A stretch of 64,000 nt of DNA from Streptomyces sp. NBC_01498 (GTDB taxonomy: Bacteria; Actinomycetota; Actinomycetes; Streptomycetales; Streptomycetaceae). The notes under the pieces were generated by a model. The model was not told where the DNA came from. It made no database searches and saw only the letters and a program-made list of their open reading frames with translations. Position 1 is the stretch's first letter. Every line of letters starts with the position of its first letter. Shown here one piece after another: positions 41,414 to 50,326 of this stretch. The DNA is taken from contig NZ_CP109598.1 in the NCBI RefSeq assembly GCF_036327775.1, positions 4,600,001 to 4,664,000 of the forward strand, read 5' to 3'. The position numbers and the translations under genes were made by a program.

Positions 41414-44400
41414 GCGGCGGCGACGGGACCGAGGCGGGGGCCGCGGAGGAAACCGAGGCCGTGACCCGAGCGGCGACCGAAGCGGTGGCCGATGCGGCGG
41501 CCGGACCCGGACCCGGACCACGGGCCGGGGCCCCCGTCGAGGTCAGTTGCGTCGTCACCGCCGGCACCGACCCGGGGGCGCTGCGCCGGTCCGTCGAGTC
41601 CGTCGTCGCGCAGACCATGCGCGCCGTCGAGGCGGTCCTGGTGATCGGCCTGACCGGTGTGGCGCCCGCCGAGGCCGGGACGCCCGACGCCGAGTCGGCC
41701 GCCGACGACGTACGTGCCCTCGCCGACGAACTCGCCGCGCTGGACCCGGCGCGGGTCCGTGTCGTCACCTCGGGCGCCGAGACCCCCACCACCGCCGTGC
41801 TGCGCAACCACGGACTCGACCGGGCACACGGCCGGTACGTGATCGTCCTCGGCGAGGGCGAACGGCTCCAGCGGGACGCCTGCCGCAATCTCTGGGAGGC
41901 CGCCGAACGCACCGGCGCCGACGTCGTCGCGGGCCGGTGGACCCGGCGCGCGGGCCGCCGCGCCAAGGAGCAGACCCCGGCGCGGCTCGCGGAGAGCGGA
42001 CTGTACGCGCGCTCCCGCACCGTCGACGATCCGGCCGACGCCCCCGAACTCGTCGTCGGGGACGCCCTGGTCACCGGATTCTGCGTACGCGCCACCCTCC
42101 TGGAACGCGCCGGGCTGCGCTACGCCGAGGACCTGGACGACGGCGGCGACCTCCTGTTCGGCGCCCGGCTGGCCCTCACCGCGGACCGGATCGCCCTCGT
42201 CCCCAACCTGATCGTCGGCGGCCGGGCGGCCGACGACCCGGCCGGCACCCTCGAAGGACAGCTCGCCGCGCACGTGCGGATCGCCGACCTGCCGTCGCTG
42301 CGGGACCGGCCCTCCGTCCGTGAGGCGCGCGACCGGGCCTTCCTCGCCGACCGGCTCGTGCCGCTCGCCCGGCAGTTCCCGAAACTGGACGCCGGGACGC
42401 GCGCCCGCGCCGCCGCCCTGGTGGCCGCGCTGCCCGCCGCCCGGACCCGCCCCGGGCTGAGGCTCGACCTGCCGCCCCTGGAACGGGTCTGCCTCCAACT
42501 CCTCCTCGCCGGGGACGCCGACGGTGTCCTGGCCGCCGGGTACGCGCTCACCCGGCCCGGCACCGTCGCTTCCCCGCTCGCCGAACACGACGGCCGGATC
42601 TACTGGCACGCCGCCCTCCCCGACGACCCCGGGAAGCGGGCGGCGCTCGACGTCACCGACCTCGGCCACCAGTACCGGACGCTCACCGACACCCCGCTGT
42701 TCAACCACCTCACCCACTGCGGCCAGGAGGGCGACCGGTTCGTCCTCGAAGGACGGCTCCCCGCCCCGCTCGAACTGCTCCCGCCCGAAACCCCGTTGAC
42801 GGCGACCCTGGAGTTCCTGGCGCGCGGCAGCGACGGGCGGCGCGTCTTCCGTACCCCGGTGGACGAGGTGTGGCGCGAGTCCGGCACCGTACGCTGGCGC
42901 GCCGGCGTCGACATCGGCGCGCTGCTGCGCGTCGGCGGCGCGCGGGACCGGGTCTGCGACCCGCACCTCGCCCTCCACACACCCGGGGGCACCACCACCG
43001 GCCCGCTGTTCCTGGAGCGCGACCGGGCCGAGTCGGCGGGCCACTACCGGGCGCGCCCGCGCCGGGGCCGGCTCTTCGGCGACAGCTGGCAGCCGTACGT
43101 CACCGTCAAGCACCATCTGGCGCTGCAACTGGTGGCCCGCCGGCGCCCCGGACGGCTCGCCGCGGCGGCCGTCCACTACCTCACCCATTTCCGTCCGGCC
43201 CGCAACGCGAAGCGGCTGCTGCGGGCGGTGCGCCGGCGCTTCGACCGGCTCTCCGCGCGCCCCGTCAAGACGCGCGTCTACAACCGGCTGCTGATCCGGC
43301 TGCCCGTCCGCAAGGGCTCGGTCGTCTTCGAGAGCCACATGGGCACCTGCTACGGCGACAGCCCGCGCGCCATCCACGAGGAACTGCGCGCGCAGGGCCG
43401 CCGGAAGGTGCGCTCCACCTGGTCGTACGCGACGTCCACCGACGGCTTCCCGGCGGACGCGCGGCTGGTCCGGCGGCTGTCCTGGCGCTATCTGTGGGCG
43501 CTGGCCCGCGCCCAGTACTGGGTCGACAACCAGGGCTTCCCGCTCGAACTGCGGAAACCGCCCGGCACCACCTACCTCCAGACCTGGCACGGCTCCGCGT
43601 ACAAGCGCATGGGCTTCGCCGAGAGCCGGATCAAGGCGCAGAACGCCGCCGAGCGCGACAGGCTCAGCGCCGCGCTCGCGCGGTTCGACCACTTCCTCGT
43701 ACGGTCCGAGCACGATGTCGCGACCCTGGCACGCGACTACCGGCAGCCCGCCGAGTCCCTGGTGCGCTGCGGCTATCCGCGCAACGACCGGCTGGTACGG
43801 GCCCGCGCCACCGACGAGAGCCGGGGGCGCTTCCCGCGCCCGGCGCCCGCCGCCGAGCTGGGGATCGGCGACCACCGCACGGTGGTGCTGTACGCGCCGA
43901 CGTTCCGGGGCACGCCGAAGAAGGGCCGGGCGACCCGGCTGCCGCTGGACGTACGGCGGTTCGCGGACCGGTTCGGCGACGACCACGTGCTGCTCGTACG
44001 GGCGCACTATCTGGAGTCCGCCGTCCTCCCGGTCTGCCCGCCCGGCACCGTGATCGACGTCTCCGGCCACCACGACGTGAGTGAACTGCTCTGCCTCGCC
44101 GACGTGTTGATCACCGACTACTCCTCGATCATGTTCGACTACGCCCTGCTGGACCGGCCGATGGTCTTCCACACACCGGACCTGGACGCGTACGCGGCGG
44201 AGCGCGGCAGCTACTTCGACCTGCGGGCCGAGGCCCCCGGCCCCGTCGTCGGCACCGAGGACGAACTGCACAAGGCGATCGCCGGGTTGAAGGTGTCCGA
44301 CACCGAACACCGGGCGGCGCGGGCCCGGTTCGCCGAGAAGTTCGGCGGCTTCGAGAGCGGTCTGGCCGCGCGGACCGCCCTGGACGTACTGCTCGCAGGA

Positions 44401-44415
44401 AGGCCCCGCCGATGA
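41410..44415 (+). CDS. Second GT2-like / CDP-glycerol glycerophosphotransferase fusion, 1001 aa
   Basis: It starts at the ATG in the ATGA overlap with the preceding gene. After a ~45-residue Ala/Glu/Gly/Pro-rich head comes a degenerate GT2 domain: 'VEVSCVVTAGTDPGALRRSVESVVAQ' is clear, but the usual NDGS is replaced by other residues and only 'VLRNHGLDRAHGRYVIVLGEGE' recalls the DxD region, so catalysis is doubtful. The C-terminal TagF domain (about 637-990) is intact: 'LQTWHGSAYKRMGFAES', 'CGYPRNDRL', 'LYAPTFRGTPKKG' and 'ITDYSSIMFDYALLDRP'. It probably acts with the first fusion in polymer extension. It overlaps the next gene by ATGA. Confidence 0.92.
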   Translation: MSGGDGTEAGAAEETEAVTRAATEAVADAAAGPGPGPRAGAPVEVSCVVTAGTDPGALRRSVESVVAQTMRAVEAVLVIGLTGVAPAEAGTPDAESAADDVRALADELAALDPARVRVVTSGAETPTTAVLRNHGLDRAHGRYVIVLGEGERLQRDACRNLWEAAERTGADVVAGRWTRRAGRRAKEQTPARLAESGLYARSRTVDDPADAPELVVGDALVTGFCVRATLLERAGLRYAEDLDDGGDLLFGARLALTADRIALVPNLIVGGRAADDPAGTLEGQLAAHVRIADLPSLRDRPSVREARDRAFLADRLVPLARQFPKLDAGTRARAAALVAALPAARTRPGLRLDLPPLERVCLQLLLAGDADGVLAAGYALTRPGTVASPLAEHDGRIYWHAALPDDPGKRAALDVTDLGHQYRTLTDTPLFNHLTHCGQEGDRFVLEGRLPAPLELLPPETPLTATLEFLARGSDGRRVFRTPVDEVWRESGTVRWRAGVDIGALLRVGGARDRVCDPHLALHTPGGTTTGPLFLERDRAESAGHYRARPRRGRLFGDSWQPYVTVKHHLALQLVARRRPGRLAAAAVHYLTHFRPARNAKRLLRAVRRRFDRLSARPVKTRVYNRLLIRLPVRKGSVVFESHMGTCYGDSPRAIHEELRAQGRRKVRSTWSYATSTDGFPADARLVRRLSWRYLWALARAQYWVDNQGFPLELRKPPGTTYLQTWHGSAYKRMGFAESRIKAQNAAERDRLSAALARFDHFLVRSEHDVATLARDYRQPAESLVRCGYPRNDRLVRARATDESRGRFPRPAPAAELGIGDHRTVVLYAPTFRGTPKKGRATRLPLDVRRFADRFGDDHVLLVRAHYLESAVLPVCPPGTVIDVSGHHDVSELLCLADVLITDYSSIMFDYALLDRPMVFHTPDLDAYAAERGSYFDLRAEAPGPVVGTEDELHKAIAGLKVSDTEHRAARARFAEKFGGFESGLAARTALDVLLAGRPRR

Positions 44416-45593
44416 CGACGGACGCACGGACCCGACCACCGTCCCCGAGCACACCCCGCGAGCTGATCCTCCTCGCCAACGCCACCGACGTCCTCGGCGG
44501 CGTCACCGCCTGGACCCATCAGATGGCGCGTCTCTTCGGCGCGCACGGCCACCGCGTCCAGGTCGTCGGCATCCACGAGGCCGAGCTGAAACTGACCCTC
44601 CCCGAGCCGCCCGCCTACCCGGTGACCGCGCTCTACCCCGCCCATCCGCCGACCCCCTGGCGCCCGCGCACGCCCCGGGACTTCCTCGATCTCGCCGCAC
44701 GCCGCCGCGAACGGGCCAGGGTCGCCGACAAGCGGCGGGCCGTCGCCCGGCTCTCGGACATCTTCCGGGCGGCCGGTCCCGGCGCGCTGGTGATCGTCAC
44801 CCAGGTCTGGCCGATGGAGTGGGTCCTGGAGGCCGACACCACCGGTCTGCGGCTGATCGGGATGAGCCACGAGTCGTACGAGTACAGCAGGCGCTGCCAC
44901 CGCCACCGCTGGATCAAGAACAGCTATCCGCGCGTCGACCGCTGGCTCACCCTCACCCAGGAGGACGCCGACGCCTGGATCGCCGAGGGCTTCGACAACG
45001 TCGGCGCCCTCCCCAACGCGCTCGGCTCCCTGCCCGAACTCCCCTCCCCCCGCACCGCGAAGACCGTCGCCAGCATCGGCCGGCTCGACGACCAGAAGGG
45101 CATCGACCTGCTCCTGGAGACCTGGTCCCTGGTGGCCGGGGAGCGGCCCGAATGGCGGCTGCGGATCTACGGGGCGGGCCAGGACGGGCCCGCGCTGAAG
45201 AAGCAGTGCACGTCGCTCGGACTGGACGGCTCGGTGGAGTGGATGGGCCGCACCGACGACGTGCCGGGCGCGCTCGCGGACAGTTCGGTCTTCGTCCAGT
45301 CCTCACGCGGCGAAGGCTTCCCGCTGGCGCTGATGGAGGCCATGGCGAGCGGGGTGCCGTGCGCGGCGTTCGACTGCGCGCCCGGCGTACGCGAGATCGT
45401 CCGGGACGGCGAGGACGGGCTCCTCGCGCCGCCCGGCGACACCGACGCGCTCGCCGACCGGCTGCTGCGGCTGACCGGCAACCCCCGGCTGCGCGACACC
45501 CTCGGGGACCGCGCGCGCGTCAACGTGCAGCGCTGGTCGCAGACCGAGATCCTGCGCCGCTGGCACGACCTGTTCGCCCTGCTGGACCTCTAG
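44412..45593 (+). CDS. Glycosyltransferase family 4 protein
   Basis: A 393-residue GT-B enzyme. The N-terminal domain opens with 'ELILLANATDVLGGVTAWTHQMA' and includes 'LRLIGMSHESYEYSRR'. The C-terminal domain has 'VASIGRLDDQKGIDLLLETW', 'WRLRIYGAGQDGPALKK' and the EX7E region 'SRGEGFPLALMEAMASGVPCAAFDC'. This is a retaining nucleotide-sugar transferase; the acceptor is unknown. Translation is coupled to the preceding TagF-like gene by ATGA, so the three genes 37745-45593 form one operon, probably with the upstream methyltransferases. Confidence 0.94.
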   Translation: MTTDARTRPPSPSTPRELILLANATDVLGGVTAWTHQMARLFGAHGHRVQVVGIHEAELKLTLPEPPAYPVTALYPAHPPTPWRPRTPRDFLDLAARRRERARVADKRRAVARLSDIFRAAGPGALVIVTQVWPMEWVLEADTTGLRLIGMSHESYEYSRRCHRHRWIKNSYPRVDRWLTLTQEDADAWIAEGFDNVGALPNALGSLPELPSPRTAKTVASIGRLDDQKGIDLLLETWSLVAGERPEWRLRIYGAGQDGPALKKQCTSLGLDGSVEWMGRTDDVPGALADSSVFVQSSRGEGFPLALMEAMASGVPCAAFDCAPGVREIVRDGEDGLLAPPGDTDALADRLLRLTGNPRLRDTLGDRARVNVQRWSQTEILRRWHDLFALLDL

Positions 45594-46030
45594 GGCCTGT
45601 CGTTCGGATCAGGCCGGGTCCGCGCGGTCCCGCCCGGCCCGACGACCGGTCCGCACACTCTCCTGGGGGCATGGGAGGTGCCCCCCGCGTTGTCGGAGCC
45701 GGCCGAGTACGTCCGGGCCGGCCGCGACGACGATGCTCCGTCGTGCCATGCGCGCCGCACCGGACATCGCGACCCCCCGTACCCCCCCACATTTCTGGGA
45801 TGGGCACCCCGCCCTGGCCCCAGCAGTCTGTACCACGACAGCGAGCGCGGGAGTACCTCCCGTACCACCGTTCCCGCTGTCACCGGCACACGCTCGACTC
45901 CCGGCTTTTCAGGGCCCCTTCGGGGGGCGGTCCGCCTCCGGCGGGCCATGCGGGCGGGCAGGGCCGGTACGGGGTTCCATGCAGCCGTACGCGGCCGGGG
46001 CCGCCTACGGCGCGACAACGAGGGAGAGAC
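45594..46030. other. Gene-free spacer holding repeat-element remnants
   Basis: After the glycosyltransferase stop come 'agggcctgtcgttcggatca', a hairpin-type element at 45663-45686 (CTGGGGG-N3-GGGAGGTGCC) and the left copy of a 60-bp inverted repeat (45690-45749). The rest, to 46030, shows no gene. A GGGAGAGAC box just before 46031 is the ribosome-binding site of the secreted protein. Confidence 0.7.
45690..45749 (+). repeat. Left copy of a 60-bp inverted repeat
   Basis: It begins TTGTCGGAG and shares 48 of 60 positions (counted by eye) with the reverse complement of 47826-47885. It lies between the GT4 gene and the secreted-protein gene and is non-coding. Confidence 0.8.
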
Positions 46031-46537
46031 ATGACCATGCGCAGAAGGCTCGTGGGGGCGGTGGCCGCCGGAGCGGCTCTGGCCGGGATGGCCACGGCCG
46101 TGGCACCGGCGGCGGGCGCGGCCGAGTCGTCGGCCGCTGTGTGGCGCAACATCGTCATCGACGGCACCTACACCATCCGTGACGACGAGGGCTGGTCGGC
46201 GGGGACGTACTGCAACGGCAGTCTGTCCGCGCAGAGATGGGCCAACGAGGTACCCGCCGCCTCGCTGTGGTGGTCCACCACCTGCGGCGGCGAGATCCGC
46301 ACCGAGATGCACGCCGCCGCCCGGACCAACCCGGACGGCAGCGCGCTCATCGAGGTCACGCTGCTTCTGTTCGAGGGCACGAACGACACCAACAACGACC
46401 TGGACGCGGAGTACAGCTTCGTTTCGAGCGTCCCGGCCGACCAGGTCACCCAGCTCAGCCAGATATCCCTGCTCAGCCAGGAGAACGGCGGCAAGGACTA
46501 CGCCAAGCTCAACCTGACGCTGCACAACCAGGGCTGA
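46031..46537 (+). CDS. Secreted protein of unknown family
   Basis: A 168-residue precursor. A typical Sec signal peptide ('MTMRRRLVGAVAAGAALAG...') with a likely cleavage site after APAAGA (about residue 31) precedes a mature domain of about 135 residues. The mature part has two cysteines ('GTYCNGSLS', 'STTCGGEIR') that could form one disulfide, several tryptophans and an alternating polar/hydrophobic pattern suggesting a beta-fold. I recognise no family. The gene has a good ribosome-binding site and a terminator hairpin behind it. It sits inside a segment bracketed by inverted repeats within the glycopolymer locus, which suggests it may have been inserted there. Confidence 0.85.
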   Translation: MTMRRRLVGAVAAGAALAGMATAVAPAAGAAESSAAVWRNIVIDGTYTIRDDEGWSAGTYCNGSLSAQRWANEVPAASLWWSTTCGGEIRTEMHAAARTNPDGSALIEVTLLLFEGTNDTNNDLDAEYSFVSSVPADQVTQLSQISLLSQENGGKDYAKLNLTLHNQG

Positions 46538-46542
46538 GCAGC

Positions 46543-46574
46543 CGCCGGGGTGCGCCGTCCGGCACACCCCGGCG
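46543..46574. terminator. Terminator after secreted-protein gene
   Basis: A 10-bp GC-rich stem (46543-46552 with 46565-46574) with a 12-nt loop starts 6 nt after the stop codon. Confidence 0.75.
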
Positions 46575-46632
46575 ACACACCACCGCTTCCAACCCTGCGG
46601 CGGGGCAAGGGAGGTGTCGCTAACCTGACCGA

Positions 46633-47805
46633 ATGGTGCGGTATGGGGGAACGGCACAGATGGTCAGGGTCCGGGACGCGACGGTCCGGGCGGCGGGAGC
46701 CGCGCGGACCGTCGAGGACTTCTTCGAAGCGGTCGGGCGCGTCACCCGTCCCGCACTGCGATTCAGTGTGTGGGCGGGAGTCACCGTCGACCCGGACAGC
46801 CTGATGAACACGGGCGGTATGTACCGGTACGCCGTGCCGGACGCGCTGATGCCGCGCATGCTCGACATCGAGTACCGCGAGGGTGACGTCAACCCGCTGC
46901 CCGAACTCGCCCTGCGGCCGGTGCCGTTGGGGCTGATGAGCACGGCGACCGGCGGTGACCTCCCGCGCAGTCCGCGCTACCGCGACATCGCCGGTCCGCT
47001 CGGTTTCCGGGACGAACTGCGGGTGGTCCTGCGGGACCGGTACGGCGCCTGGGGAGCACTGGTCCTCGGGCTCGCCGACGACGCGCCCGCCTTCGGTCCG
47101 GCCGAACTGGCCCTCGCCGCCGCGCTGGCGCAGCCGCTCGGGGACACCCTGCGGCGGCTCCACCTGACCCGGCGGGCGCAGGAGGAGACGTCCCGCACGG
47201 CACCCGGGCTGATGCTGCTGGACGAGGAGTACCGGCCGGTGCAGCTGACGCCGACGGTCGCGGGGTGGTTCGACGATCTGCCGGACACCCCGGTGCCGGG
47301 CCCGCTGCCGCCCTCGGGACCGATCCGCCCGCGCGGTCTGCCGCCCGCCGTCTACGCGGTGGCCGCCGCCGTACGCGCCCCGGGAGCGCCCGGCACACTC
47401 ACCTCCTGGACCCTCACCCGCACCCGGGGCCGGGTGCGCCTCAACGCCTGGCGGATCGACGGGCCGGGACCCGCACGGGTCGCCGTCGTGGTCGAACCGG
47501 TCGAGCCCGGTGAGCACATCTCCCTGATCGTCGCCGCGTACGGGCTGACAGCCCGGGAACGGGACGTCACCACCCTGGTGCTGCGCGGCCTGCCGACGGC
47601 GGAGATCGCGCGCCGCGCACGGCTCTCCACGCACACCGTGCAGGACCACCTCAAGGCGGTGTTCGACAAGACGGGGGTGCGCAGCCGTCGCGATCTGGTG
47701 GCCGCCCTCTTCGCCCGCCACTTCGCCCCGGGCCCGGTCGGGCCCGCACCGCAGGGCCCGCACGGCCTGTCTACGCGCGTCGGCGGCCCGTCGCGGAGCG
47801 GCTGA
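46633..47805 (+). CDS. LuxR family helix-turn-helix regulator
   Basis: A 390-residue protein. The first ~200 residues look like a GAF-type sensory domain ('VEDFFEAVGRVTRPALRFS', 'YGAWGALVLGLADDAPAF'), followed by a linker/PAS-like region ('GLMLLDEEYRPVQLTP'). The C-terminal LuxR helix-turn-helix is 'LTARERDVTTLVLRGLPTAE...STHTVQDHLKAVFDKTGVRSR'. No receiver domain is present. TAACCT at 46621-46626 lies 6 nt before the ATG and there is no ribosome-binding site at normal distance, so the mRNA is probably leaderless. The final residues run up to the right copy of the inverted repeat. Targets are unknown; the secreted protein upstream is a possible one. Confidence 0.9.
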   Translation: MVRYGGTAQMVRVRDATVRAAGAARTVEDFFEAVGRVTRPALRFSVWAGVTVDPDSLMNTGGMYRYAVPDALMPRMLDIEYREGDVNPLPELALRPVPLGLMSTATGGDLPRSPRYRDIAGPLGFRDELRVVLRDRYGAWGALVLGLADDAPAFGPAELALAAALAQPLGDTLRRLHLTRRAQEETSRTAPGLMLLDEEYRPVQLTPTVAGWFDDLPDTPVPGPLPPSGPIRPRGLPPAVYAVAAAVRAPGAPGTLTSWTLTRTRGRVRLNAWRIDGPGPARVAVVVEPVEPGEHISLIVAAYGLTARERDVTTLVLRGLPTAEIARRARLSTHTVQDHLKAVFDKTGVRSRRDLVAALFARHFAPGPVGPAPQGPHGLSTRVGGPSRSG

Positions 47806-47825
47806 TGTCCCCGCCGGTGCGTGCG

Positions 47826-47885
47826 ATCGCAAGGCGGAGGATCGTCGTCGTGGATGGTCCGGGCGTACGTGGCCGACTCCGACAA
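47826..47885 (-). repeat. Right copy of a 60-bp inverted repeat
   Basis: Its reverse complement matches 45690-45749 at 48 of 60 positions by eye, with further similarity around CACCGG and ACATC outside the core. It lies 20 nt after the LuxR gene and about 55 nt before the stop of the leftward TagF-like gene. Confidence 0.8.
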
Positions 47886-47941
47886 CACCGCGTGCGTGCG
47901 TGCCGGGCGTCGCGCGCCAGGCAATATGTGTCGGACCCGGC

Positions 47942-50188
47942 CTAGCGCCCCGCGTCCGACAGATGCCGCCGCCCCTGCCGCTGGTGCGGCAGCGACAGCG
48001 GTGAGGGTGCCGGCGTGCGCTCCTCCAGCGGCACCGGTTCCGGCAGCCCCGCCGTCTCCCCGAGGAACACCCGGCGCACCACCCGCTCGGCGGCCCGCCC
48101 GTCGTCGTACGGGCAGAACCGGGCCCGGAACGCCGCCCGCAGCTGCGCCGAGCGCGAGCCGCGCCAGTGGTCGGTGGTGAAGATGTCGATCAGGTCGTCC
48201 TCGTCGCGCGCCACCGCGCCCGGCGGGAAGGCCCGTACGTCGAAGTACGTGCCGCGGGCCGCCTCGTACGCCTCCCAGTCGTCGATGTGGATGACGACGG
48301 GCCGGTCCAGATTGACGTAGTCGAACATCAGCGACGAGTAGTCCGTGATGAGCGCGTCGGCGGCCAGGCACAGCGACTCGACCCGGTGATGGCCCGAGAC
48401 GTCGATGATCCTCGGGTGCGGGGTGTGCGGCAGCGGCGCCTCGTACGTGTGATGGGCCCGGGTCAGCACCACGAAGCGCGGCCCCAGCGCCTGGGCGAGC
48501 CGCTCCAGGTCCAGCGGGACGTAGGGCGTTCGCCGGTAGTCGCGCTGCGTCGGCGCGTACAGCACGGCCGTGTGCCCCTCGGGGATGCCCAGGGTCTCGC
48601 GCAGCCGGGCCACGTCGGACGAGGTGGCGTGCTGGAAGACGTCGTTGCGCGGATAGCCGTATTCGAGCGCCGTGTGGCCCGCCGGATACGCCTTCTCCCA
48701 GACCAGGGTGGAGTGCCGGTTCGCGGACAGGGAGAAGTCCCACTGGTCGGCGCCCGCGAGGAGCCGGTCGAACTCGGTGTGGCGGGCGGCGGCCGGATGG
48801 TCCTGGAGGTCGAGGCCCATGGACTTGAGCGGGGTGCCGTGATGGGTCTGGAGCAGGACCTGCCGGGGGCGTTTGACCAGCCGCCGGTCGAAGTTGACGT
48901 TGTTGACGAGGTACTTGTCACGGGCCAGCGCCGTCCAGTACGCGAAGGTCCCGGGGCGCAGCTTCCGGGTCGCGGTGGGCACGGTGTGGTGGTACTCGGG
49001 GCGGCCGATCCACGACGTGGCGATGTGCGGGGCCAGTTCGCGCACCTTCTCCTCGATGGCCGCCGGGTTGCAGGCGTAGCCCCGGCCGTCGTACGCGGCG
49101 AAGACCGCCCGGTTCTCCCGCACCGGCAGGCACCGCTGGAGGCGGTAGTGCAGGTGCAGGGCCCCGGCGCGCAGCGCCCGCCCCAGTGCCGCGCCGATCC
49201 GGGCGGCGCCGAGCTGCGCGCGCTGCGCGGTCCACAGGGCGCGGTAGGTGCGGTGGGCGCCGAACCGCAGCAGTGTGTGGCGCAGCCGGGCCCGCAGCAG
49301 CGGCGCGGAGCCCGGCGTGCGGTGGCGGCGGTGGTGGGCGCGGGCCCGGCGGAAGAACTCGGGGCGGCTGCGGCGCGGCAGCCGCCCCCGTACGGCGACG
49401 AGTTTGGAGAAGTGGTCGAGCATCCGGCGGAAGAGCACGGGGCGCCAGTCGTCCAGGGCGGGCCGTGAGTCGATGAACGCGAAGACCCGGTCGTACTGGT
49501 CGAAGATGTCGAAGTGCTTGCGGCTGGTGGTGGAGAGGATGTTGCCCTGGCGCCGCTGCCGGTAGTGCACACAGACCCGGTCGAGTGTCGCGATCGAGTC
49601 GGCGGCCATCAGGACGGGGAAGGTCCAGGGCGTGTCCTCGTAGTAGCCGGGCGGGAAGGTGAGGCCCTGGCGCTCGACGTACTCGCGGCGGTACGCCTTG
49701 TTCCAGACGACCATCAGGACCCGCAGCAGCTCCGGGCGGTCGGCGAGCCGGAAGGGCGCGGGGCCGGACTCGTCGAGCAGTCCGGCGAGGATGTTCCGGA
49801 CGATCTCGCCGGACCAGTAGGTGCGGGCGTAGTCGTAGACGAGGACGTCGGGGCCGTCCGTCTCCTTGAGCCGGTCGGCGACGGTCTGGAGCGCGCCGGG
49901 GGTGAGGGTGTCGTCGCCGTCGAGGAAGATCAGGTAGTCGCCGGTGGCGCGGGCCATCCCGGCGTTGCGGGCGGGGCCGAGGCCCTCGTTCTCCGTCAGG
50001 TGCACGGCGACGACGCGCGGGTCGGTGGCGGCGACCTCGTCGATGATCGCCCCGCAGGCGTCGGGTGATCCGTCGTCCACGGCGATGAGTTCGAAATCCT
50101 CGTACGTCTGGCCGAGCACCGATCGCAGACACTCCTGCAAATACGCCTGGACCTTGTACGCGGGGACGATGATGCTGAACCGGGCCAT
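47942..50188 (-). CDS. Bifunctional GT2 glycosyltransferase / CDP-glycerol glycerophosphotransferase, 748 aa
   Basis: The GT2 domain (about 1-220) is complete: 'SIIVPAYKVQAYLQECL', 'AVDDGSPDACGAII', 'LIFLDGDDTLTPGAL' and 'VWNKAYRREYV'. A basic helical linker ('FFRRARAHHRRHR') joins it to the TagF/TagB domain (about 370-715) with 'LQTHHGTPLKSMGLDLQ' (His where the others have Trp), 'YGYPRNDVFQ', 'VLYAPTQRDYRRTPY' and 'ITDYSSLMFDYVNLDRP'. It is the shortest and most conventional of the three fusions and is encoded on the opposite strand, ending next to the inverted repeat. A role in wall polymer synthesis is inferred from the family. Confidence 0.94.
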   Translation of the reverse strand: MARFSIIVPAYKVQAYLQECLRSVLGQTYEDFELIAVDDGSPDACGAIIDEVAATDPRVVAVHLTENEGLGPARNAGMARATGDYLIFLDGDDTLTPGALQTVADRLKETDGPDVLVYDYARTYWSGEIVRNILAGLLDESGPAPFRLADRPELLRVLMVVWNKAYRREYVERQGLTFPPGYYEDTPWTFPVLMAADSIATLDRVCVHYRQRRQGNILSTTSRKHFDIFDQYDRVFAFIDSRPALDDWRPVLFRRMLDHFSKLVAVRGRLPRRSRPEFFRRARAHHRRHRTPGSAPLLRARLRHTLLRFGAHRTYRALWTAQRAQLGAARIGAALGRALRAGALHLHYRLQRCLPVRENRAVFAAYDGRGYACNPAAIEEKVRELAPHIATSWIGRPEYHHTVPTATRKLRPGTFAYWTALARDKYLVNNVNFDRRLVKRPRQVLLQTHHGTPLKSMGLDLQDHPAAARHTEFDRLLAGADQWDFSLSANRHSTLVWEKAYPAGHTALEYGYPRNDVFQHATSSDVARLRETLGIPEGHTAVLYAPTQRDYRRTPYVPLDLERLAQALGPRFVVLTRAHHTYEAPLPHTPHPRIIDVSGHHRVESLCLAADALITDYSSLMFDYVNLDRPVVIHIDDWEAYEAARGTYFDVRAFPPGAVARDEDDLIDIFTTDHWRGSRSAQLRAAFRARFCPYDDGRAAERVVRRVFLGETAGLPEPVPLEERTPAPSPLSLPHQRQGRRHLSDAGR

Positions 50189-50326
50189 GGCTCGGGAACG
50201 CCCGATGGAGTGACCGGGTTACGCCAGACGCGGCATACGGGGGACAACCACACCGGAGCGGGCCGGTCGATCGACCGGCCCGCCCCTTTTGCGTGATTTC
50301 CCGTCGAACGGGCGCCCGAGAAGGCC

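Noticed and set aside
45594..45770. Intact insertion sequence
   Set aside because: Repeat-like ends are visible but no transposase frame or target-site duplication was found, so only remnants are reported.
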